DNA from: Cervus elaphus
Taxonomy: Eukaryota > Chordata > Mammalia > Artiodactyla > Cervidae
Direction: 5' to 3'
Length of the DNA stretch: 64,000 nucleotides
Assembly: GCF_910594005.1 (NCBI RefSeq)
Contig: NC_057826.1
Coordinates: 26,135,501-26,199,500, forward strand
The position numbers and the translations under genes are program-made. The notes below the pieces were generated by a model. It made no database searches, was not told the DNA's origin, and worked only from the letters and a program-made list of their open reading frames with translations. Positions 12,701-24,700 of the stretch are shown here, one piece after another (the first letter of the stretch is position 1; every line of letters starts with the position of its first letter).

Positions 12701-15700
12701 CCCCAACTCTCAAAGACATCTATGTCCTCATCCCTGGATCCTGCAAACACCTTATATACATAGCAAAAGGAACTCTGCAGATGTGACTAGATTAAGGAAC
12801 TTAAAGTAGGGAGATTTTCCTGGATTATCTGAATGGGTACAGTATAATGACAAGGCCTTTATAAGACGTAGACAGGAGGGTCAGAGTCAGAAGGAGATGC
12901 GATAACAAAAGCAGAGATGAAAGAAAGACAGAGATTGAGATCTGAAGATGCTACTCTGCTGGCCTTAAAGTGGAAGGGGACACAAGCCAAGGAATATAAC
13001 AGGCGGACTCCAGAAAAGGGAAAAGGCAAGGAAGTAGATTCTCTCCTAGGGATTCCAGAAAGGAACCCAGCTTGATTTTAGGTCTTCCAACCTCCTGACT
13101 GTATGATAAGTTTATGTTGCCTTTAAGCCACTACATTTGTGGTCATTTTATGTTGCCTTTAAGCCACTACATTTGTGGTCAGTTATTACAGAAGCAACAG
13201 AAAACTAATACAAGTGGGGCAATAGTAATTATAAATACACTATGTATATTTGTCCTCTAACCTCTTAAATTCATTTGCCCATAACCTAGGATTCCAGGTC
13301 TTGCCCCAGACATTGGCCTAGTGAGCTTAGTGTGAAACTCTTAAGTTGGCCTCTCCTGGAGGCCGAAGGGCTGTGTTATCAACATACAAATTCCAAAAAG
13401 TTAACTGTGCCACAGACAATTTTTCAGATTTGGGAGAGTTTTTCTTTTAATTCTCTATTTTAAAATTTTAGCAGGTGGAGGAATTTTTTTTCCTTACCAT
13501 TCTGTGACCAAGGTTTTTGCATTCTCCCACAAGACTGCTGTGTCCTGGCACCTTTGACTCAGGGCTTTGTCTCTGCCATCTTTGAATTGCGGAAGAGAAT
13601 TCACCATTTCTTGCAAGTGTTTCTTCTCTTCTTCATATTCATCTAGGTCCTTATCCAGTCTGATTAACGATTTTCTCCTTGAACATGAGAGAGAAAAGTT
13701 TAACTGCCAAGTATCAATACTGGCCAATTTTGATTCAATACAAATACGGGTAATTCGTGGAGCACACTAACTTTAAGTTGCCCTCATGAGATTTATGCCA
13801 AGATCACACATTCCTATGACAGAGTTCAGGAGGATCTGCATTTCCAGAATTAGTTTGTGTTTTAAATAGAACAGACATACAAAACCATAAGCAGTAACAT
13901 TTCTCAGTGATGAATACACTTATAAAGGGTGTGTATATGCATATGAGAAAAAATAAAGAGAATATGTGTGCATGGGTGGGATAGAAAGGATGATATGGAG
14001 AGAAGAAGAGAGACAGATGGCAGAACACTGCAAACCCCTCAGGCAGGGCACAAGGGGGTAAAAAGAAAGGGGACTGCAAATGTGTACAAAAAGCCCCCCA
14101 AAACAAAGAAGAGTCATTTGAACTAAGGGTTTTAACGTACAAATTAACCCTGGCAGGGCTAACTCCATTTGCTTAGGTCTAAATTGCTTTTATCAGATAC
14201 TCTCTCTGTCTCTACTTCCTCTCTTCCAATTCTCTACTGAATCCACTCCAATAAGGCGCTCACTCCTCCAAGACTGCTTGTCAAGCTACCTAGTTAACGT
14301 TCACATTGCTAATCCCATGGCCCAATCTCCATCATCTCCTTCCTTCAACAATAGGCAGCATATGACACAGCTAATAGCTTCTCCTCATTGAAAGGCCTTT
14401 TCACTTGACCTCCAGGATTCTCTTGACTTCCCTTCAAAATCATTGCAGACAGTGACTGCAGCCATGAAATTAAAAGACACTTGCTCCTTGGAAGAAAAGC
14501 TATGACAAATATAGACAGGATTACTTTGTAACATGCATATGCAAACCTAGAGACATTACTTTGCTGACAAAGGTCCATATAGTCAAAGCTATGGTTTTCC
14601 CAGTAGTCACATATGGATGTGAGAGTTGGACATAAAGAAAGTTGAGAACCAAAGAATTGATGCTTTTGAACTATGGTGTTGGAGAAGACTCTTGAGAGTC
14701 CCTTGAATTGCAAGGAGGTCAAACCATCAATCCTAAAGGAGATCAATCTTGAATATACACTGGAAGGACTGATGCTGAAGTTGAAGCTCCAATACTTTGG
14801 CCACCTGATGCGAAAAACTGACTGATGCTGGGAAAGATGGAAGGTAGGAGGAGAAGGGGGCAACAGAGGATGAGATGGTTGGATGGCATCACCGACTCGA
14901 TGGACATGAATTTGAGCAAGCTCCGAGAGATGGTGAAAGCCTTCCCTGTAAAAGTGTGCCTAATGACCACTTTTGAATTGTAACCACCTCCTCCTTCTCT
15001 GCTTAAGTTTTCCCCAGAGCCTTTATCACCAGTGCACATACTGCATATCTTCTTCTTTCCACTAGATAATAAGCTCTACAAAGGGCCAGAATTTGTGTCT
15101 GTTTTGTTAACTGCTATATCCCCAGGACCTAAAACAGTGCCTGGCTTGTTCTATTGATAACTCAATTAAAAATTAAAGCAACTTACCATCTATCAACGTG
15201 TAGTTTTCACTTACAAATTAATATTTATTACTAATTTATGTATAAATCTATAATAAATGCATTAACAATCAATAACTAAATCAGTTCCATGCCTCATTAA
15301 GAACTGGAGCACTGCAGAAACAGACGTCTCATTGACATGGAGAGCTCAGGGAGATTTCAGAGGGAAGAGCTTAATCAGCTAAAGAGCCTGGGAGAGCACT
15401 GAGCCTGAGGGATTAGAGGTGGACAGAAGAAGAGCCAGAAAAAGGGAGAGGTTTAGAAGGGGGAGGGGTGCTCCACAAAAGTAACTCTTTGCGAGCTTTT
15501 GCTAACATTTTCATTTTCAGGCTCTGAATGCCAGAATTAGAGCAGCAGCACTCACATAGAAGGCTGCCAACTTTGGAGACTCTCCAAAGTCAACACTAAC
15601 TTTAGTTTACCTATTAAGCTCAGTCCCCTGCATTCCCACTCAGTCCCCCACCTAATCCTGCTGGGAAGAGGGGAAGGGACCCAAATACTGAAGGAAGAAG

Positions 15701-18700
15701 TAAGGACAAGGTGGCATGTGCATCTTCCACTTGTTTATCACCAAATGTGTGTAGTTTCCCAAGACTTCCCCCATCAAGAGAACTCCATAATAAATACACA
15801 GCAGTCAAGAGACTTTTCAGAAACTCATGGATCTTATACATGTCTTTTATCACTCTTCCTTCGTCCAGAAGAATGAAAACTTTAAAGAAAAAAATTATTT
15901 CCCTATCAAACTGAAAAAAAAGAAAAAAAATTACATAACACTTTGTAAAGGCATAATATCAACAAAAAGGAAGTTTGTCTGAAAAGTCTACAAAAAAGAA
16001 TGCTGAACCCTGAATAGAGGAGGATGGAACAGAAGTTGAAAGATATAGGAAGCATTTATTTCACCTAATGGATACTTGGAAGAAAAAAAAAAAAAAACAG
16101 AAGAATGTCATCTTGCATGGAGATGGATAAAAATACCTACCTTTGCTTTATTGCTGGAACAGTCGGATCCTTCAGGCCAATTTTACTGATTTGATTGTGC
16201 ACATCTTGAATATTTTTCAGGAGTTCATCATTCTTTAAAATACAAGCCCCTAGTAATTTGTCTTCTTCAGTGACTTCCTCCTGACCACCAGAACAATGTG
16301 TCTCAGATAAGTTTTTGGACAAAGCATCCAGAAGTTTTTCACAGGAGGTGTTTTCACCCTGTTCAGAGTCTTTAATGCTTATACCAAGCATCTTCAAACT
16401 CTCATCCAAATGTCTGGCCTTGTCTCTCATCTGATGAATTTCCCTCTCTTTATTTTCCACCGTCAAAGTATTTGCTGGTACCACCTGTGAATCTGAGGCT
16501 GAATGGTCTGTAAGAAGCTCACCAGAGAGTTCAGTTGCTCTCAGAGAAGCCAAAAAGTCTTCCAGAGCTTTGAGAGCATCTTTACTCTTCTGTACTCTGT
16601 GGTTCATTTCTTCCAGTTGTGTTCTGTGTTTCAGGATAATATTCTGTGCTGCATGCAGGTCAAGGGGGTGTAATTCCTTTAATGCAAAGTTGCCTGACTG
16701 TCCCAAATTCTTACATGTTTCAATCTGTTTTACTATGGAATCTTGGATACTCTAAAATAAAGGTAATAAGAAAAGCTGAAAGACTGAGATAGAAAAAAGA
16801 AAGACTGTATAACAGAAACTAACCCAGAATTACATCACTAGATTTGATCTAGAAAATTGCTTCTCAATTTAACCAAGGTTGACAGTTTTGACAGAAGGAA
16901 CATTTTAATTACAAATGATCCAATGACCCAGTTGTTTTCTTCTCTGATGGCCTTCCTGATGTTTTGGTCTCCAAAAGAAAAGAGGTATATCAAATTACTG
17001 ATGCAATGAAAATAATTACAGATTGATCTGCTGAGACATCTGTTTATAATTTGAAAAATAAAACAAATATTTTCAATTTAAGATGAGATTTGGAATAAAT
17101 AAACTACAGAATATGACAATTTAAGCATATGAGTCTATACAAATATTTAGGATTTCAGTCACTGGAGTTGGCATTCATTACCAAGCCTTCATTTATTTAA
17201 AAGCTTTTTATTTTGTATTGTGATACAGCCGATTAATAATGCTGTGATGGTTTTAGGTGAACCGTGAAGGGACTCAGCCATACACATAGCTGTATCCATT
17301 CTCCCCCAAACTCTCAGCAAACCTTCACTTTTAATTCAAAGAAAATACATTATTATTTACTCCAAGGTAACTACTTCTGAACTGGCAAGAAATTAAAGAG
17401 GAGAGAAATAAATAACAAGTCTATATTATTGAAGGTTTTTCTGTCATGGTTTATATTCTAAAGAAATACTATTGATGTTTAATAAAAAATCCATAAACAT
17501 ATATAAATCTCTGAAGAACTGATAATTCCATAAATATACTGTGAGAATTTACACTTACCCTCAGGTTTTGATAAATGTCATCAGCATCAGTGAGATGAAA
17601 TTCCTGAATGGCCATTTCACAGAGCAGCAGGTCTGTGTTGCAGAGAATCAGCGCCTCCCTCTCCACGGGTAACACCATCTGCAGTACAGTCTCTAAAGAC
17701 TCCATTCTGGGTGAAAAACAAGCCAGACATTGGGGGAAACACAGCAGAAAGTTATCCTATAAAACATATCACTGCCATTATTAACCAAGAACAGAAAACA
17801 ATTATTCGATGAAAATACATACAATAATATGCATAGATCATCACATTAAAAAGTCACACCCAGTGATCCACAATGGCAAAGAATGAGCTATTTGCTATAT
17901 CCAAGTATTTTTTATAATTTAACTGATACTGCACTAAACGGAAAACCTGTGTAAAACATACTAAGCTTTTCCCTCCCTTTTGACATCAGATACTTGGATG
18001 TAACTGAACCTTGCCTTGGTGACAAAGAAACTCATATAAATACTAACTATTCGATTAGTGGGAATATAATAGCCTTCAAAAACTAAGCTAATTAATAACT
18101 TGAAATGTGTGAATCTGGATAAGTAGAATGTAGACTCCGAGCCTCAGTTTCATCTGATGTCAAATGGGTAGATGTGCTGGAATATGTAAAGAAAAAACAA
18201 TAGCACTCTCATTCTAGAAATGAGGAAATCAAGGCCCAGAAGTCACGTGACGTGCCCAAATTCAGGCTCAAGGAGAGACAGTGGGAAGCACAGCCTTTGG
18301 AACTCAATAGACTTTAAGTTCCACTTAAGTTTCTGGCTAGTGTGGCTTGGTTTTATGATTTAACCTCCTTCAGTAGCAGTTTCCTCATCAGCTTCTCTTA
18401 TGGCTGCTGTGACAATTAAATAAAATAACACATTTAGTAAATATAATACTAACCTTGCTTAAAACAGCATTAACAAATTCAGCAAATTTAGTAAATGCAT
18501 GGTTAATAGATCCCAGAATGATACCTGGACTTAAGAGTCATCTGAAGCTCTCTTTCTTTCTCCTTTAATTTGCCTCTTGCCTTAACTATAAAAGGCTTCT
18601 TAATGTCACTCTCAAGCTCTTCTAACTTCAATGAAGTGATTTCAAACTCTTTCCAGCAAGCATCAGTTTCATTTTTTAAGACCTGCGTGGAATATATAAT

Positions 18701-21700
18701 TTATTAATGAATGGGTTAATAGGCACAATTATTCTATTCTTACAAAATGAAACATTCACAACTATGGGCACAGTTTCACATGAAGATACATTTGAAAAGA
18801 TATCTTCCAACAATCTGTAAGTAAACTGGATTTCAGAGAACAATTACATTAACTGTGCTCTCAGAGGATCCACTGAAAGAAGTCAAGGGAATCAGCAACA
18901 TGACTTTTTTTTTTTTCCATTTTTATTAGTTGGAGGCTAATTACTTTACCTGCAACATAACTTTCAAAGAATCCAACCCCCCTTCCTGAAGTGAGATACT
19001 CAGAATACAACTCAGAAAGACACACAGACAAGGAAGGACAGATATTCTATTAGATATTCTAGTTTTCTCTAGATGATCATTTTTCTCCTTAAACTAAAAC
19101 TGCAGCAAAACAGAATAATTTCTGTCAAATGAGAAGTGAATAAAATTAATTTATGATTTATTATCAAACATCTAAAATTCTATACCATTCCAAACCTTTA
19201 TCTTGGTTCTATTTTTTAAAAAGAAGGCACTACTATAAAATCTGAGTGTTCATCAGCATCATTTGTCCTTCATTTTCCCCAAGGATTAGTAGTTTTTCTA
19301 ATCAACTTATTATTCAGTCACAGGAGTAAGGTCTCAAGGCGATTTCTTGATTGTGATGAAAACCTGCTAAATTCATCACTTGAACAACAGAGATTTTCAC
19401 ACGTGAATTTTGCTTGTTCAGATGGACAATAGAAAGGAGCCATTTGGTAGAATGTGAGTCAGGAACTGGCATCTTCGAAGGAAGAGAACTAGAAAATATC
19501 AGAGGCATTGAAGGAAGAACCCATGGCCTTTTCTCCACTGGATATGCCTTCTCTAAGGGTTCACGCTAACGTACCTCCAAACATACAAGGGTGCTGCATA
19601 GGAATGCCGATTATCGTCTAAATAAGAAACATACTTTAAAAAATTGATTAATTAATTTTTGGTTGTACTAGGTCCTCATTGCTGTGCATAGGCTTTCTCT
19701 AGTTGCAGCAAGTGTGGGGTTATTCTCTAGTTGCACTGCAGGGGTTTCTCTCTGCAGTGGCTTCTCTTGTTGCAGAGCGTGGGCTCTAGGGCAAGTAGGG
19801 CTCAGTATTTGCAGCACACGGGCTCAAGAGTTGCAGCGCTTGGGCTTATTTGCCCCGTGGTGTGTGGAATCCTCCCAGACCAAGGATCAGAACCCACGCT
19901 CTCTGCATTGGCAGGCGAATTCTCCATCAGCGGACCACCAGGGAAGTCCAAGGTGGACTTATTTGTAGAACTTACAATTGGTATGCCCACCACTAGATTG
20001 TTTTTTCTGCAGCTCCTGAGTCAGACGCAATACTTCCTCTGAAGGCTCTCCATAAGATCACCCATCACCTACTGTGAACACTGCCTCCACTACCTACCCC
20101 TTCCTTACTGACCAACATCAAACAGATAATGTGACAATTAGTTAAGATGATAGCTGGCTGAAACAGAAATTCAGAGTGGCTGATTTTTCACATATCCTTA
20201 ATTTTAGAGCAAACCAGAAGGTGTATTGGTTGAAACAACCTTCAAACATACTGTTTCAACCAATTCATCTGAAGCCTTCATCTCCATCCCAAACACAATC
20301 CAAACTTCTAATTTGATAAAATATCAAACAAGAGCATGAGCAATAAATTAGGACCTGGAACCAAACTCTTTACTGGGTTTGGGTGTCTTTCTGAAAATGG
20401 GTGACAGAACATTCTTCAGAAATATCTAGCATCTGGGACCTCAACAAAAACAGTGGTGTAATACTTAGGGTGTCTTTATTTTCTATATTTAGGGTGCTAT
20501 TATTTTCTTTTGTAATAAACATTTTTTTATGATTTTTTAAAGATTTATTTATTTTTATGTATTATTTATTTTTGGCTGCCCTGGGTTTTCATTGCTGCCT
20601 GTGGGCTTCCTCTAGGAGTGGGCACCAAGGCTACTTTCTAGTTGTGGTGGTTTCTCTCGCTGTGGAGCGCAGATTCTAGGCACACAGGCTTAGCTGCCCC
20701 ATAGCATGTAGGATCTTCCCAGACCAGGGACTGAACCCATGTCCCCTGCACTGGCATGCAGATTCCTAACCACTGGACCACCACGGAAACCCTATGGTGG
20801 TATTATTTTCTAATAAAAGATAAAACTCCTCTAGTAATATTTTCAGTATTTACCTGTAGATCTGTCAGTTTGTCCTGTAGACAAACACTACTCCTTTCCT
20901 TGTCACTAGAGAAATCAGAAGTAATTCTGGCAATGCTGTTTTGCAGGTGAAGTTCAAGGGTGTCTTGGTGTGTATCATACCTGGAAAAAATTTAAATGCA
21001 AAGTTATTTGATTTTTAAAATAAGATCCCCAAATTTTTTAAGTTACTGTCAACTGTCCATAGGAAAGCCCAGGGAATTCTGCTTAAGATATTGGACTACA
21101 GGCAAAAATTATGACCAAAGGAAACTAAAAACTTATTAAAGTATACCGTATCTGCACTGATAAAAGATTTTTGCTGGATTTTCTAGTTGTTTAAAAGAGT
21201 TTACCTCTCCTTAACATACACACAATACTACACATAAAATAGATCACCAGCAAGGATTTACTGTATGGCACAGAGAACTATACCAATATTTTTAATAACC
21301 TATAAGGGAAAAGAATCTGAAAAAGAATATATACATATATATGTATGTATGTATATCTGAATCATTTTTCATATCCCTGAAACTAACACAATATTGTAAA
21401 TCAGCTATACTTTAAATAAAAATCTTTTTTTAAAAAGCAGTTTACCTCTCTAGTAAACTGTCAATAGAGGTACTGTGACCCTTTTCATATTTCTCCATGA
21501 TGCTTTCCTCCTGTTGAGGCTTTAACTTGGACTCCAGGTTAAAATTCTGAACCAATTCCATTGCCTAAGCAAACACACAAAAGAGTAAACATACTATCTT
21601 CAATATACTTAATTACCTGGAAAAGATAAACAGTTTTGTGATACAAATGGATATCATTGATTCTTTATACCCCAAACCTCAGCTCAGAGACAGGTCTTCC

Positions 21701-24700
21701 TGTAGGACATAGGAGATTTATCAGGCTGATTCTCACCTTCTAATTGGTATGCCAGCAGGGCAGAGGCATTCTCCCAACCACTAAGCACTGTCTCTGCTTG
21801 TGACCACATAGCCATCCATGGTCAAGGTCAGACAGAAGCACAGCATAGCACGCAGGAGCAGACCTCTGAAACAAGTATACCTCATTCCTGCCCCACACCT
21901 TCTGACTGGCAGCCTGGACTCACAGCAAATCCCCACTAAGCTAGAACTCAAGAATTTGGAAAATCCAATTCCCAAAGGAAGTAAAAGCCATTATAATGAT
22001 AAAAAGACAAATGACAAAAAAAAAAAACAAAACACATGACAAATGAACTAGTTCATCTCTGATGCTGAAGCATCTGTGCCGATTAGGCTCAACTTTCTTG
22101 TGTTCTTGAAAGTAACGCACGTAGGCAGCATGTATTCATAATGGTTCAAAATGGTCACTTTTGGAAAGAACTGCTTGTGTCCTCAGGGGAAGACTGTGTC
22201 CACAGGGGAAGATCAAGTTACGACTGCCACGACTTTGGTTTGTTGTATTCTAATTCTTTGAAAAGCAGTCATCCTTACATTATTTAAGTGAGAATTCTCA
22301 GCTGATAGAAACAATCAGATAATTAAAACCAATACTCAATGAGAAGTGGATTATTGTACTCTTGGTATTTTTCCTTATTGAATTTACTTCTAAAACACAT
22401 TATCCAGATTTAACACCTTTTCAGCTGATGGCTGACTGTCTGATTTTGCAGATGGCACCTCGCTGAGGGTATTCCCTCCTCCATTCTCAGATGCATCCGT
22501 GGTTCCCCTAGGAAGGAAGCAAAATTGCATATTAAAATATCGGGAGAAAAAAATGAAGCCTAAGAGAGAATAAACAACATTCAGTGTCATGTGCCTTCAG
22601 AAAGGTACATGATAAAGATAAGATAAAGAAAGGCTTTATCTTATTTCTCCCTGACATGTAGCTATTCTCATGAGGCACTGACTTGTTTCTCGATGTGCCT
22701 CCCAAGGTGGGCTGCAGTGTCGCATGGATCTCGGAAGCACATTTCCGAAGCCTCTCTATCTTCTGCTCGTAGTCTTTGAGCCCTCTCCTCACTTCTTGTT
22801 GACTCTTCTGAGAAGTCAGCTCCTCACACAGCTCCCGCAGGACATCCATGTGACGATCAAGCTGGTACAGGCTGCCTTCCTCAGAAAAGCAGGCCTGATT
22901 GAGGAAATAAAGTGGGAAATGTGTTTCCAATGAGTTTACGTGATTAGTCCATGAGGATTAGAAATGAACAGATGTGTGTGGCTTTAACAACACATTCTTT
23001 TATAAGCCCCTCCAGTGTGCCTGGTGGGGGAGTGGACACTGGAAACAAAAACGAGGCAGTTGGCCCTGAGGGATTCGCCACAGCCTAATGATGGAATGAA
23101 GGAAACCAGAGCACGTCACCCCAATATATGCCTCTCAGACACAAAAGGAAATTTTTTTTAATTGAAGCATGGTTAATTTACAATAGAGCTTCCCTGGTGC
23201 CTCAGACGGTAAAACGTGTGCCTACAATGCAGGAGACCTGGGTTCAATCCCTGGGTCGGGAAGATCTCCTGGAGAAGGAAATGGCAACCCACTCCTGTAT
23301 TCTTGCCTGGAAAATCCCATGGATGGAGGAACCTGGTAGGCTATAGTCCATGGGGTTGCAAAGAGTCGGACACAACTGAGCGACTTCACTTTCTAATTTG
23401 CAATGTTGAGTTAGTTTCTGCTATACAGGCAAGTTATTGAGTCATATATAAAATTCCCTCTGCATTTACTTCTTCTTCTTCTTTTAAAAGTATTTATTTA
23501 TTTATTTGGCTATGTCAGGTCTTAGTTGCAACATGAGGGATCTCCATTGTGTATCCAGGATCCTTGAGGCGAATGGACTCTAGCTGTGTCTCATGGGCTC
23601 TGGAACTCTAGGGCTTCAGTAGTGGGGGTGAGCAGACTTGGTTACTTTACTTCACGTGGGATCTCAGTTCCCCGGCCATGGATTGAACCCATTTCCCCTG
23701 CATTGGAAGGTGGATTCTTAACCACTAAACCACCAGGGAAGTCCCTTTTCCGCTTCTTATTTGCCTTCAGCTCAAAATAATTTTCATGTAATAAATCATA
23801 ATGAAGAACAATATATACAACATGCAAATTAATTTTTTAAAAAGAAGCAGTAAATGCAGTAAATGCATATATATATGACTGAATCACTTGTCTATATAGC
23901 AGAAACTAACACAACATTGTAAATTAACCATGCTTCAATTAAAAAAATTCCTTTTGTGTCAAAGAGGCATATGTTGGGGTGACGTGTTCTGGTTTCCTTC
24001 ATTCCATCATTAGGCTGTGGTGAATCCCTTTACGGCCAACTGCCAACAATATTTCTATATTATTCTTCATTATGACTCCCTAGAGTTCTGGAGCCCATGA
24101 GACACAACTATAGTCCATTAGCCGCAAGGATCCTAGATACACAACAGAGATCCCTCATGCTCCAAGACCTGATGTAGCCAAACAAATAAATAAATATTTT
24201 TTTTAAAAGCAGCAGCAGAAAAAAAAAAAAAAAGCAGCAGCAGCAATAAATGCAGAGGGAATTCCCCGGCGGTCCAGTGGCTAGGACTCAGAGCTTTCAC
24301 TACTGGGGCCCAGGGTTCAATCCCTGGATCGAGAACTAAGATCCGGCCAGCTGCACAGTGTGGTCAAAAAATAAAACAGAAAAAGGCTTCTCCTTTTCTG
24401 CCTCAAGGCAAGAAATAAAGCTCCTTTTACTGGAGACAAGAGTTTTATCAGCCCAGAGATGGGACCAAAGGAATCTGCAACAAACCTTGTACCCTAACGC
24501 TTCTCTTCCTAGTTATTTCTTCACCATTTCACTACCCCTAGCCCAAACTTCTCTGTCTTGTCAATTCTTCACAAATGTATTGTTTCTTTGTCTGAAAGGT
24601 ACACAAGATTCCTGCTCAGGTCACTTCTTTGGGTCATTATGCCCTTATGAAGTCTCCAAAGCACATTTAAAAAATTCAAGGAAATATGTATGCTTTTCTC

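Larger units (their letters stand above)
23055..24263. repeat. Scrambled inverted duplication
   Basis: Block X (23055-23184, resumed at 23405-23475 after a SINE) recurs inverted at 23833-24044, with about 90% identity where I aligned it. Block Y (23452-23613) recurs inverted at 24078-24263. A short block C (23800-23825) recurs inverted at about 24052-24076. The inverted copies are not in simple mirror order. See findings. Confidence 0.85.

Noticed and set aside
14345..14863. 172-codon minus-strand ORF
   Set aside because: It is antisense to a BovB fragment and flanking L2; its residues reflect the repeat and not a gene.
17469..17705. Possible translation start at the Met of exon 23
   Set aside because: The frame is open upstream through a good acceptor into the previous exon; this Met is internal.
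24200..24250. Repeated agcagcagcag units as a CRISPR-like or trinucleotide locus
   Set aside because: Only a few units around a poly(A), part of the duplicated CHR tail; no regular spacers.
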